A DNA stretch of 64,000 nt, from positions 1,426,001 to 1,490,000 of the forward strand of contig NZ_JAMBNV010000001.1 in the NCBI RefSeq assembly GCF_023715245.1. Direction: 5' to 3'. The notes below the pieces were generated by a model. It saw only the letters and a list, made by a program, of their open reading frames with translations, did not search any database and was not told where the DNA came from. The stretch is from Sporosarcina luteola (GTDB lineage Bacteria; Bacillota; Bacilli; Bacillales_A; Planococcaceae). Positions 43,254 to 51,937 of this stretch are shown here, piece after piece. Made by a program: the position numbers and the translations under genes. Numbering within the stretch: position 1 is the stretch's first letter; each line of letters starts with the position of its first letter.

Positions 43254-44840
43254 ATGAGAAAACGGGGTGTCGAATTGCTAGTTCAAAATGACTTTTTTGA
43301 TTTATACGTGATAGAGGAAGATGTAGTAATCGACTTGAAAAAGACCGGTTTTCCTTTAAAATCGTTTGACATGATTACCAACCAAAACCCAAGAATTAAA
43401 ATTGCATCCTTTCCAGCATTGAGAAAAGCACTGACGGAAATTGGGGATGGACATAAAATCGGCTACTATTTACCTTTGATTGAAGTGATGGTTCATCCGG
43501 ATCTTATGAAAACTGAAGTTGTTCTGAATATGACAATAACAGAATTTCAATCGGAGCAACATCGATTGCTCAACCTGATTGAAAAATCACTGCAAGACTC
43601 CGGTATCGTCTTTGGCATAATTGAGTTGTCAGAAGAAGATTTGTATCCGGGGATTGCTATTGTGGCTGCAGTTGGACGGGAACCCGAGAAGGGCGCGGAT
43701 GCTATAATTACATATATAGAAAAACCGGAAAAAAAGCCTGTTATCCGTGAAGATGGTTTAGCAGATTACTATGAAATGAATTTTGTCACACATGTTGAGG
43801 AAGGCGATTGGTTAGGCGAAAGAATTCCGCCTACAGATGGTAAACCTGGCAAGGATATTTTCGGGAATACTGTTGCCGCAATGCGGGGTAGCGATGCTAA
43901 GCTTCGATATGACCGGAAATCAGTAGTGGAAGTGGAAGAGCAGGAGAAATTTGTACTTCGTGCATTATTCGGCGGTGCGCTGGAATTTGTCGATGATATT
44001 GTCGGCGTCGGAAAACACTTGATCATTAACGGGGATGTAGGCCCTGAAACGGGTTCCATCACATTTGACGGGTCGGTTACAGTCTATGGAACGGTCATGT
44101 CGGGCTATTCTGTCAATGCAACAGGAGATATTTCCATAGAGGGTAACGAAGGTGTAACGAATGCCAAGGAAATATGTTCATCCGAAGGGGATCTTTATAT
44201 TAAGGGCGGAGTATTCGGTGGGGACATTTCTGTGATAGAAGCAAGTGGTGATATATACATAAAGCACGCAAACAATTGCAGACTATTCGCAAAAAACATC
44301 CATGTCGGGTCATATGTTTTGGGCTCAGACGTAGTCGGCGAAACGGTTATGGTTGATAAAGGAAAAGGCAGAATTATTGGCGGCCGTATTGAAGCGCTTT
44401 TCAGGATTGAGTGTGCATTCGCTGGCAATGCCCATGAAAGGATGACCCATTTGTATGCCAAAGGAATCGATAAAGATCTTATCTACCTTGAAATACAACA
44501 AATGGCTGTGGAATTGAAGAAAATACAAAAAAACATCGGGCATCTTGAAACGCAATTGTCGATGCTTGATAACGGGCTATCAAACCAATTGCATGGAGAG
44601 CAGGCTGATGCATATGATAAGTTGCATAAGACCCTACAAGCGGGGAGGGATAAGATGTTTGAACTCGACCGGGAAATCCAGGTCGGACTTTACAAAATCA
44701 AAACTGCCAAGCCTCCTCAGATTGAAGTTTCACATGAAGCATATCCAGGTGTCATTATTCAAATCGGGTCTAAATCCAGTTTGCTGAATAAACCAACGAA
44801 AGGTGTCTTCGAAGTTGTCGACAAAACACTTAATGTCTAG
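43254..44840 (+). CDS. FapA / DUF342 family protein
   Basis: A 528-residue protein of the DUF342 (FapA) family. N-terminal alpha/beta region, VEEGDWLGERIPPTDGKPGKD (about 183-203) and repeated beta-strand turns GDISIEGNEGV, GDLYIKGGVFGGDIS, GDIYIKHANN typical of a right-handed beta-helix. The C-terminus is coiled coil (about 400-470). Named after the polymer-forming or envelope-associated FapA; the exact job is unclear. AAGGATAG ribosome site. Its stop overlaps yqiK. Confidence 0.85.
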   Translation: MRKRGVELLVQNDFFDLYVIEEDVVIDLKKTGFPLKSFDMITNQNPRIKIASFPALRKALTEIGDGHKIGYYLPLIEVMVHPDLMKTEVVLNMTITEFQSEQHRLLNLIEKSLQDSGIVFGIIELSEEDLYPGIAIVAAVGREPEKGADAIITYIEKPEKKPVIREDGLADYYEMNFVTHVEEGDWLGERIPPTDGKPGKDIFGNTVAAMRGSDAKLRYDRKSVVEVEEQEKFVLRALFGGALEFVDDIVGVGKHLIINGDVGPETGSITFDGSVTVYGTVMSGYSVNATGDISIEGNEGVTNAKEICSSEGDLYIKGGVFGGDISVIEASGDIYIKHANNCRLFAKNIHVGSYVLGSDVVGETVMVDKGKGRIIGGRIEALFRIECAFAGNAHERMTHLYAKGIDKDLIYLEIQQMAVELKKIQKNIGHLETQLSMLDNGLSNQLHGEQADAYDKLHKTLQAGRDKMFELDREIQVGLYKIKTAKPPQIEVSHEAYPGVIIQIGSKSSLLNKPTKGVFEVVDKTLNV

Positions 44841-45540
44841 CCCGATGGTATTCGCGCATAGGGGCGCTTCTGGTGTCTGTTTTGAAAATACCATGCAGGC
44901 ATTCAAAGAAGCTGCAAGGATGCAAGCTGACGGAATTGAATTGGATGTTCAATTGACAGCCGACGGAGTGCCTGTCGTAGTTCATGATATGGATCTTTAC
45001 AGAATTTCCGGAATCCGGAAGCGCGTTTCAAATCTACATTTCAGTGAATTGCAACGTATAAACATCGGCAATAAATTCTTTAGGCTTATTAAAGGTCATC
45101 GCATACCAACATTGCAGGAAGTCGTTTCGTTCTGCGAATTAAAACGACTGGCTTTAAATATCGAGTTGAAAGAGACCGTTTCCGAGAGGCCGGAAACGTT
45201 GCATAAAATCATCGGTATGGCCATGCTATCCGATAGCGTCCATTTGTCTTCATTCGATCCGGAAATACTTCGAAGAGCAAAAGCGATAGAACCTTCTATT
45301 GAAACTGCATTGTTAGCAAAAAGAACAACGACTGATTGGAATTGCCTGGAGAAGTATGATTTCGCAGATGGCTTCAACTTCCATAAACGTTTGTTGAAGG
45401 AACCGTATATAGGGGAAATGGTCGCTAGCGGAAAAAAGTTGAGGGTCTATGGAGTTACCGGTAAAGAGGCAATCACTCAGCAACCACCTCCATATATCGA
45501 TGGCTGGATAACAGATTTCCCAGACAGGTTCAAAAAATAG
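44833..45540 (+). CDS. yqiK: glycerophosphodiester phosphodiesterase
   Basis: A 235-residue GDPD TIM-barrel enzyme splitting glycerophosphodiesters to glycerol 3-phosphate and alcohols. Active-site HRGASGVCFENTMQAFKEA near residues 8-26, ELDVQLTADGVPVVVHDMDL (Glu, Asp, His), NIELKE (Glu). No signal peptide, so cytosolic. The start is set at ATG 44833, which overlaps the end of the FapA gene but lacks a good ribosome site; ATG 44845 or GTG 44803 remain possible. Confidence 0.9.
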   Translation: MSSPMVFAHRGASGVCFENTMQAFKEAARMQADGIELDVQLTADGVPVVVHDMDLYRISGIRKRVSNLHFSELQRINIGNKFFRLIKGHRIPTLQEVVSFCELKRLALNIELKETVSERPETLHKIIGMAMLSDSVHLSSFDPEILRRAKAIEPSIETALLAKRTTTDWNCLEKYDFADGFNFHKRLLKEPYIGEMVASGKKLRVYGVTGKEAITQQPPPYIDGWITDFPDRFKK

Positions 45541-45610
45541 GTTCTAAATCAAATATTGGGGTAATGTGACTTGCATATCCCCTATCACTTAGTTTTTTTC
45601 TATTAATAAT

Positions 45611-45737
45611 GTTGATTTACGCTTCGGGCGGACGCTTTCCGCGGGCACGGCTTCAGCCGCTTCCCTCGCTTCGCTCAGTCCAGGGTCTTCAGCTCGCGCT
45701 GTTCCCGCTGGAGTCGCCGCCCTCCGCTTCAATCAAC
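45611..45737. repeat. MITE-like intergenic repeat, full copy
   Basis: 127 bp bounded by GTTGATT (45611-45617) and AATCAAC (45731-45737), GC-rich inside (GACGCTTTCCGCGGGC... CGCTGGAGTCGCCGCCC). No ORF. Related pieces are at 22773-22835 and 26718-26746. Confidence 0.7.
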
Positions 45738-45752
45738 GGTAACTTCTACTAA

Positions 45753-45905
45753 ATGAAAGAGGAGATGGATAGTAATGATGAAGAACCAATTTACGACGCT
45801 AACAGTTGGAAGCGCTATCCTTATACCTGTTGGTCCCTCGACATTATCCAGATTATCTACCCTTTAGTAGAAAATCTTTATTCATCCATTGGGAGACTCA
45901 ATTAA
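45753..45905 (+). CDS. possible 50-residue ORF, unrecognised
   Basis: ATG 45753 to TAA 45905: MKEEMDSNDEEPIYDANSWK continuing with a Tyr/Trp-rich stretch. No clear ribosome site before ATG 45753; a second ATG at 45765 follows AAAGAGGAG with no spacer. Another frame just downstream is open but broken by a stop, so this may be a decayed gene. I do not recognise a family. Confidence 0.2.
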   Translation: MKEEMDSNDEEPIYDANSWKRYPYTCWSLDIIQIIYPLVENLYSSIGRLN

Positions 45906-46018
45906 AAAATCCTATGGCGCTGAAGAAGATGACATTGCATACGTTAGATTTTCAAATACACACATAGTCATTATTTCTTGTATATCTATTTGGCATACTT
46001 ATATATTAAGAAGCACTT

Positions 46019-46151
46019 GTTGTTTGGAGTGCAGACGCTCGACTCCTGCGGGACTAGCATGAGTCTTGAGACCCCGCAGGGCGCACGCCTTTCGCGTCCG
46101 AGGAGGCTCAAGCCATGCCCGCGGAAAGCGAGCGTCGGAACGGAAAGCAAC
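46019..46151. repeat. second MITE-like repeat, related end structure
   Basis: Begins GTTGTTTGGAGTGCAGACGC and ends with GCGAGCGTC...AAAGCAAC; GACGCTCG (46034-46041) and CGAGCGTC pair as an inner inverted repeat, and CCTGCGGG pairs with CCCCGCAGG. GC-rich, no ORF. Confidence 0.6.
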
Positions 46152-46294
46152 AGTCTGTTGACATACTCGGCACCTTTAATCATCTAAAGTACCAAGAAAT
46201 TAGTAAAACACTTGACTATAGATAAAAACTCGTCCGCCCGTAGCCGAAATCAACAATTCTAAGTCTCGAATTGCTGAATTTAATAAATAGTATG

Positions 46295-46328
46295 AAAGGA
46301 CATCGGCGAATTCGTCGATGTCCTTTTT
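46295..46328. terminator. terminator before the convergent yqzF
   Basis: Stem AAAGGACATCG (46295-46305) with CGATGTCCTTT (46316-46326), usable on both strands. Confidence 0.85.
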
Positions 46329-46338
46329 GAATTAACGA

Positions 46339-46569
46339 TTATTTGAAACGATCTTGAACCCTTCCTTTTCGTCTATCACGTCGTAGCAGGAAACCTGCAA
46401 AGAAGGCAAGACCTGCACCGAACATGAGGAAGCCCACCGTGAATTGTAGCCAGATGAAAGGAAATGGAGCAAATTGGATTCCGAAAAGTGAATCACGCAT
46501 GAGCTTAATACCGCCTGCTGTGATAAGAATAGGAATCAGAAGTACGATGAATGCCGCCATACGAGCCAT
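46339..46569 (-). CDS. yqzF: DUF2627 family membrane protein (YqzF-like)
   Basis: A 76-residue protein with two membrane helices (about residues 5-23 and 39-61) and a basic tail (RRDRRKGRVQDRFK). Matches the small DUF2627/YqzF family placed next to bkdR in Bacillus. Function unknown. The start ATG at 46569 follows AAGGAGATT on the minus strand. It diverges from bkdR. Confidence 0.8.
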   Translation of the reverse strand: MARMAAFIVLLIPILITAGGIKLMRDSLFGIQFAPFPFIWLQFTVGFLMFGAGLAFFAGFLLRRDRRKGRVQDRFK

Positions 46570-46615
46570 AATATCAATCTCCTTACCAAATATAATTTTA
46601 CCTGCTCAACAATTA

Positions 46616-46644
46616 TTGTCAAGAACAGAACAATCGTGTATTAT
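46616..46644 (+). promoter_or_regulatory. sigma-A promoter of bkdR operon
   Basis: TTGTCA (46616-46621), exactly 17 nt, TATTAT (46639-46644), about 52 bases upstream of bkdR. No TGGCAC-N5-TTGCA (sigma-54) element was found here or before ptb. Confidence 0.75.
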
Positions 46645-46695
46645 GAATATAGATTTGCAAAAGATTGCATGGTGCAAAAAGGAGAATGAATATCC

Positions 46696-48729
46696 TTGCA
46701 AAATGTACTCATTGTTGGAGCGGGATCCGGGGGCACGAAAATACTGAACCTGCTCTTGAACTCAAATTTCATGAATGTGTCGGCAATTGTCGATATTGAT
46801 GAACAGGCACCAGGACTTGTAATCGCCAAGAAACTAGGAATCTCGTATGGCTCCGATTGGAAGCTTTTCTTGACTGATGAAGTCCAAATTGTTTTTGATG
46901 TATCTGGAGACAAAGCAGTTTTTGATGAATTGATGAAGAGCATCCACATGAATACGGTATTAATTCCCGGATCTGTCGCGAATCTACTCGTAGGACTATT
47001 GAATGAAAATGATCAATACATCCGTAAGATACAAACGGAAATGGATAGGCAGCGTCTCATATTTAATTCAATTGATGAAGGCATGATTGGTATCGATCAT
47101 AAAGGGATTATTGATTTTATTAATGAAAGCGCTTGCATGATGTTAGAAGTTTCTGATTTCGACGCAATCGGCAAATCGATTACTGACATTATCCCAGACA
47201 GTAAATTGGTCAGAGTACTTTCGTCCGGACGCTCCGAAGTAAATGAAGAGTTGATTCTGCGCAACGGAGTGAAAATTGTAAGTTCCCGTTATCCGCTCAT
47301 TTCCACGGAGGGAAAGACATTTGGTGCATTTGCAATATTTAAAGATGTGTCCGAGGTTGTCAAGCTCGCAGAGGAAATAACTGATTTGAAATCAGTGAAA
47401 ACGATGCTGGAAGCGATCATTCAATCTAGTGACGACGCAATTTCGGTTGTTGACGAAAAAGGGAATGGCATACTTGTCAATCCGGCGTACACTCGGATAA
47501 CAGGCTTATCTGAAGACGAAGTGATCGGGAAACCGGCGTCTGTCGACATCAATGAAGGCGAAAGCATTCATATGAAAGTATTGCAAACAAAAAAGCCAGT
47601 CAGAGGCGTGAATATGAGGATTGGGGAAGATAATCGGGATGTCATCGTAAACGTGGCTCCTATTATTGTAAATCAGGAAGTGAAGGGAAGTATTGGTGTC
47701 ATTCACGATATCACTGAAATGCGAAGCCTTATGAAGGAACTTGATTGGGCAAGACAAACAATCCGAAAATTGGAGTCGACTTGTACATTCGACGATATCC
47801 ATGGCAGCTCCTCTGAGATCAATCTTGCTATCGATCAGGCAAAGGTTGCATCGAAATCGGATATTCCGGTCTTACTACGAGGGGAAGCAGGCTCAGGGAA
47901 AGAATTGTTTGCGAATGCGATTCATAGCGGTAGTGACAGGAAGTCAAGTAAGTTCATCCGTTTGAATTGTGCGGCAATTGATCCTTTTGTAATAGAGAAA
48001 GAAATCTTCGGGGATAACGTAACTCATGACACAGGTGCTACATTCAGGGCGGGATTATTGGAGGAAGCAGGTAAAGGGACTCTTTTTTTGGACGAAGTGA
48101 CCAATTTGCCATTAGCCGTCCAATCAAGACTCCTTGATTACCTACAACTTTCAATGACCAATAGGAGAAGTGAGGCATCGACTGAGACAGCTCGAATTAT
48201 TGTGGCTTCTACAAAAAACCTTGAAAAGTCAATTCATGAAGGTACGTTTAATGTGGATTTGTATTACATGCTCAATCGGTTGTCGATTCAAATACCTTCA
48301 TTACGAACGAGGAAATCGGATATTCCGGAAGTCGCACTTCAGCTATTGAAGAAGCTGAATCAGGAGTTTGGCATGAATGTAGAAAGCATTTCTGAAGAAG
48401 CTATGCAAAGGCTGCAAAAATATGAATGGCCAGGAAATGTACGGGAACTTGAAAATGTCTTAAGCCGAGCAATGATTTTTATAAAGCATGGAACAGCTGT
48501 CATAGGGGAAGAAGATATAAGAAGGTCCCTTTCCACAAATGAGGTTAAAGCCGGGGAAGTTGCCATTCCCGAAATCAGTACACTGGCCACAGTTATGGAT
48601 GATTACGAACGAACCGTACTTGAAAAGGCTTTGGCTGAACATGACGGGAACAAGTCATTGACAGCAAACCGTCTTGGCATTTCATTGCGTTCCTTATATT
48701 ATAAATTGGAGAAATACAAACTCATCTGA
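46696..48729 (+). CDS. bkdR: BkdR-like activator with degenerate sigma-54 AAA+ domain
   Basis: A 677-residue regulator: N-terminal Rossmann-like sensor (VLIVGAGSGGTKIL), two PAS domains (about 118-225 and 235-345), an AAA+ module (about 365-595) and a C-terminal Fis-type HTH (SLTANRLGISLRSLYYKLEK). Walker A GEAGSGKEL and Walker B GTLFLDEV remain. The GAFTGA loop that contacts sigma-54 is gone (EIFGDNVTHDTGATF), and the FREDLYYRLN arginine fingers read FNVDLYYMLN. So it probably cannot remodel sigma-54 holoenzyme. TTG start at 46696. The next gene, ptb, begins 15 bases after its stop, unlike in B. subtilis. Confidence 0.9.
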   Translation: MQNVLIVGAGSGGTKILNLLLNSNFMNVSAIVDIDEQAPGLVIAKKLGISYGSDWKLFLTDEVQIVFDVSGDKAVFDELMKSIHMNTVLIPGSVANLLVGLLNENDQYIRKIQTEMDRQRLIFNSIDEGMIGIDHKGIIDFINESACMMLEVSDFDAIGKSITDIIPDSKLVRVLSSGRSEVNEELILRNGVKIVSSRYPLISTEGKTFGAFAIFKDVSEVVKLAEEITDLKSVKTMLEAIIQSSDDAISVVDEKGNGILVNPAYTRITGLSEDEVIGKPASVDINEGESIHMKVLQTKKPVRGVNMRIGEDNRDVIVNVAPIIVNQEVKGSIGVIHDITEMRSLMKELDWARQTIRKLESTCTFDDIHGSSSEINLAIDQAKVASKSDIPVLLRGEAGSGKELFANAIHSGSDRKSSKFIRLNCAAIDPFVIEKEIFGDNVTHDTGATFRAGLLEEAGKGTLFLDEVTNLPLAVQSRLLDYLQLSMTNRRSEASTETARIIVASTKNLEKSIHEGTFNVDLYYMLNRLSIQIPSLRTRKSDIPEVALQLLKKLNQEFGMNVESISEEAMQRLQKYEWPGNVRELENVLSRAMIFIKHGTAVIGEEDIRRSLSTNEVKAGEVAIPEISTLATVMDDYERTVLEKALAEHDGNKSLTANRLGISLRSLYYKLEKYKLI

Positions 48730-48743
48730 AGGAGGCTGCTCAT

Positions 48744-49652
48744 ATGTCGACGCTGGATGCTTTAGTCGAAAGAACGGCTTCTTCTGGTACACGGGTCGTA
48801 TCCGTTGCATGCGCCGCCGATTCGGCAGTGTTAGAAGCAGTGGAAATGTCGGTCATGAAAGGAATTGCATCCTTTCTTTTATTTGATAATGAAGAAAGGT
48901 TGCGACTGGCGATTAAAGACCATTTTCCAGAACTGTACGGACATCCTTACATCACCCTAATCCATACTGACAGCAACGAAGAAGCGGCGGAAAAATCCGT
49001 ACGTGCCGTTTCAAGCGGGGATGCACAAGTGCTAATGAAAGGCAACTTGCCGACTGCACTTATTCTGAAAGCCGTATTGAACGGAGAATATGGGTTACGG
49101 ACCGGAAAAATCCTCTCCCATGTAGCGGCTTTTGAAGTGGAAGGCTATGACAGGTTGCTTTTCGTCACGGATGCTGGCATGAACATTGCGCCCACTTTGG
49201 AAGAGAAAGCCCAAATTATCCGGAATTCGGTTGCCGCCGCCAGGGCATGTGGCGTAAAAACGCCGATTGTCGCCCCACTTGCAGCAATCGAGACAATCAA
49301 TCCGGTAATGACACCCACGACTGATGCAGCATCGCTTGTTGTCATGAATCAAAGAGGGCAAATTAAGGACTGCATCATCGATGGCCCACTTGCATTGGAT
49401 AATGCAGTTTCCATCGAATCCGCCAAGCACAAGGGAATAACGAGCGAAACTGCGGGGCTGGCGGACATTCTCGTAGTGCCTTCAATCGAGGCGGGAAATA
49501 TCTTATATAAGTCACTCATGTATTTCGCAAAAGCGAAAGTCGGCGGCATCATACAAGGTGCCAGTGCTCCGATCGTATTGACATCCAGATCTGATAGCGC
49601 AGAAAGCAAGCTGTACTCGTTGGCATTAGCCATTCAGGCATCTAAAAACTAA
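48744..49652 (+). CDS. ptb: phosphate butyryltransferase
   Basis: A 302-residue acyltransferase of the Pta/Ptb family converting acyl-CoA (isobutyryl, 2-methylbutyryl, isovaleryl) to acyl phosphate. LMKGNLPTALILKAVLNGEY (about 93-112) and VTDAGMNIAPTLEEKAQI (about 138-155) are typical. With Buk it makes ATP from branched acyl-CoA. GGAGG before ATG 48744, only 15 bases after bkdR. Confidence 0.93.
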   Translation: MSTLDALVERTASSGTRVVSVACAADSAVLEAVEMSVMKGIASFLLFDNEERLRLAIKDHFPELYGHPYITLIHTDSNEEAAEKSVRAVSSGDAQVLMKGNLPTALILKAVLNGEYGLRTGKILSHVAAFEVEGYDRLLFVTDAGMNIAPTLEEKAQIIRNSVAAARACGVKTPIVAPLAAIETINPVMTPTTDAASLVVMNQRGQIKDCIIDGPLALDNAVSIESAKHKGITSETAGLADILVVPSIEAGNILYKSLMYFAKAKVGGIIQGASAPIVLTSRSDSAESKLYSLALAIQASKN

Positions 49653-49682
49653 AAACGGATATTCCGGAGGAGGAAATGCATT

Positions 49683-50780
49683 ATGGAAATTTTTAACTAT
49701 ATGGAAACTCACGATTACGAACAGTTGGTTATTTGCCAAGACAAAACTTCAGGGTTGAAAGCGATTATCGCAATCCACGATACGACTTTAGGACCTGCTT
49801 TAGGCGGTACTCGCATGTGGACATATGCGAGTGAAGAAGAAGCAATCGAGGACGCACTTCGACTAGCAAAAGGAATGACGTATAAAAATGCCGCTGCGGG
49901 ACTCGATTTAGGTGGCGGAAAGACGGTCATCATCGGAAACCCGAAAACGGATAAAAACCCAGAGATGTTCCGCGCATTCGGCCGCTTCATAGAAGGGTTG
50001 AACGGAAGATATATTACAGCAGAAGATGTAGGTACAACAGAAGAGGATATGGATTTGATTCATTTGGAGACGGATTATGTTACTGGCGTTTCCGCAGAGT
50101 TTGGTTCTTCGGGCAACCCTTCGCCTGTCACGGCGTTCGGTGTTTATAAGGGGATGAAGGCTGCAGCGAAAGAAGCATTCGGAAGTGATTCTCTTGAAGG
50201 CAAGACAGTAGCTGTCCAAGGCGTTGGAAACGTCGCCTACACATTATGCGAATACTTGCATGAAGAAGGCGCAAAGCTGATTGTTACTGATATTAATAAG
50301 GAAGCTGTTCAACGTGCTGTTGAGGCTTTTGGCGCAACTGCCGTCGATACCGACGAAATTTATTCGCAAGAAGCGGACATTTTCGCTCCATGCGCATTGG
50401 GCGCCATCATCAACGACGAAACGATTCCACAACTAAAAGTGAAAGTCATTGCTGGTTCAGCGAATAACCAATTGAAGAATCCGGAGCACGGCGATACAAT
50501 CCATGAAATGGGAATCGTCTACGCACCTGACTACGTCATCAATTCCGGAGGCGTCATCAATGTGGCTGATGAGCTTGCTGGCTATAACCGGGAACGTGCA
50601 TTGAAACGCGTCGCTGGAATTTACGATACGATTGAAAAGATTTTCGCGATATCAAAGCGCGATAACATTCCATCGTACGTTGCAGCGGATCGACTTGCTG
50701 AGGAACGTATCGCCCGTGTTGCCAAATCACGTGGACAGTTCCTGCAAAACGAAAAAAGTGTTCTTACACGAAAAAAATAA
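49683..50780 (+). CDS. bcd: leucine (branched-chain amino acid) dehydrogenase
   Basis: A 365-residue NAD-dependent dehydrogenase deaminating Leu, Ile and Val to 2-oxo acids. Catalytic glycine-rich loop with Lys in [19 protein letters not shown] (about 68-86), NAD fold [21 protein letters not shown], and GSANNQL near 260. Start after GGAGGAGG. Feeds the bkd 2-oxo acid dehydrogenase encoded downstream. Confidence 0.96.
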   Translation: MEIFNYMETHDYEQLVICQDKTSGLKAIIAIHDTTLGPALGGTRMWTYASEEEAIEDALRLAKGMTYKNAAAGLDLGGGKTVIIGNPKTDKNPEMFRAFGRFIEGLNGRYITAEDVGTTEEDMDLIHLETDYVTGVSAEFGSSGNPSPVTAFGVYKGMKAAAKEAFGSDSLEGKTVAVQGVGNVAYTLCEYLHEEGAKLIVTDINKEAVQRAVEAFGATAVDTDEIYSQEADIFAPCALGAIINDETIPQLKVKVIAGSANNQLKNPEHGDTIHEMGIVYAPDYVINSGGVINVADELAGYNRERALKRVAGIYDTIEKIFAISKRDNIPSYVAADRLAEERIARVAKSRGQFLQNEKSVLTRKK

Positions 50781-50825
50781 TAGCAAATCATTCCCTAACA
50801 GGTGCACCCCGAGAGGAGGATGACC

Positions 50826-51908
50826 GTGCGAAAAATGAGGTACCGGATTCTCGTCATAAACCCCGGATCCACATCAACGAAAATCGGTGTGTACGATAAC
50901 GATCAAATCATATTTGAAGACACATTGAGGCATCAGGCGGAAAAGCTTGCACACTTCGATTCGGTCATCGATCAATATAATTTTCGGAAAGAGGCCATCT
51001 ATTCTTCTATGGAAGTTGGCGGCATCCGCATGACGGAATTGGATGCTGTATGTGGAAGAGGAGGATTACTCCGACCGATTTCAGGCGGTACATATTACGT
51101 CAATGAAGAAATGCTCAATGATTTGAGAAAAGGCTTTTCCGGTCAACACGCTTCAAATCTTGGCGGCATCCTAGCAAATGAGATTGCTTCTGAAGCAAAT
51201 ATCCCTGCATTCATCGTCGACCCGGTTGTTGTCGACGAAATGCAGCCGCTTGCCCGTATTTCGGGATTTGCACCAATCAGCAGAAAATCAATTTTTCATG
51301 CACTCAACCAGAAAGCGGTCGCCAGAAGATATGCGAAGCAAGTCGGCAAAGGTTATGATGAGCTCCGACTGGTTGTCACTCACATGGGAGGCGGCATAAC
51401 AGTCGGGGCACACTGTTACGGTAAAGTTATAGACGTCAACAACGGCTTGCACGGTGATGGGCCATTCAGTCCTGAACGGTCGGGTACAGTACCAATCGGC
51501 GAACTGGTAGATTTGTGCTATTCGGGAACTTATTTCAGAAAAGAGATCATGGCAAAATTAGTCGGACAGGGCGGTCTTGTCGGATATTTAGGTACGAACG
51601 ACGCTGTGACTGTCGAAAAAAGAATAGAAGCTGGCGACTCAAATGCGGCTTTAGTCTATGAGGCAATGGCATATCAAGTCGCAAAGGAAATTGGCAGCGC
51701 GGCAACAGTGCTCGAAGGCAAAGTCGATGCCATCCTATTGACTGGTGGCCTCGCATACGGCAAGGAGTATGTTGAAATGATCAAAAGCCGGGTCGGCTGG
51801 ATATCCGAAGTAGTAACCTATCCAGGTGAAGACGAGTTGCAAGCCCTTGCTGAGGGTGCTCTACGGGTCCTGAATGGTGAAGAGCAAGCAAAAACCTATC
51901 CTGCTTGA
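50826..51908 (+). CDS. buk: butyrate kinase
   Basis: A 360-residue kinase of the acetate/propionate kinase superfamily, giving ATP plus branched carboxylic acid from acyl phosphate. [17 protein letters not shown] at residues 6-22, [27 protein letters not shown]. The start is GTG 50826, six bases after GGAGG; ATG 50820 sits on the ribosome site. Confidence 0.92.
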   Translation: MRKMRYRILVINPGSTSTKIGVYDNDQIIFEDTLRHQAEKLAHFDSVIDQYNFRKEAIYSSMEVGGIRMTELDAVCGRGGLLRPISGGTYYVNEEMLNDLRKGFSGQHASNLGGILANEIASEANIPAFIVDPVVVDEMQPLARISGFAPISRKSIFHALNQKAVARRYAKQVGKGYDELRLVVTHMGGGITVGAHCYGKVIDVNNGLHGDGPFSPERSGTVPIGELVDLCYSGTYFRKEIMAKLVGQGGLVGYLGTNDAVTVEKRIEAGDSNAALVYEAMAYQVAKEIGSAATVLEGKVDAILLTGGLAYGKEYVEMIKSRVGWISEVVTYPGEDELQALAEGALRVLNGEEQAKTYPA

Positions 51909-51937
51909 TGGATAGCAAGAGGAGGCCATGAATAAAG

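Larger units (their letters stand above)
45541..46338. other. 0.8-kb gene-poor region with inverted repeats
   Basis: No gene I can support with confidence. It holds two related hairpin-rich repeats, a 23-base match to the left repeat end in inverted orientation at 46232-46254 (20 of 23 identical), a possible 50-codon frame, and stop-broken open stretches between. The outermost ends (45611 and 46254) form an imperfect inverted pair, so the whole 644 bp could be one composite element. Confidence 0.7.

Noticed and set aside
45978-46187. 69- and 65-codon frames in both directions over the second repeat
   Set aside because: They arise from the GC-rich hairpin repeat itself and have no ribosome sites.
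46640-46695. TTTGCA and similar bases upstream of bkdR as a sigma-54 -12 element
   Set aside because: There is no GG pair at the -24 position; the sigma-A hexamers a few bases upstream are far better.
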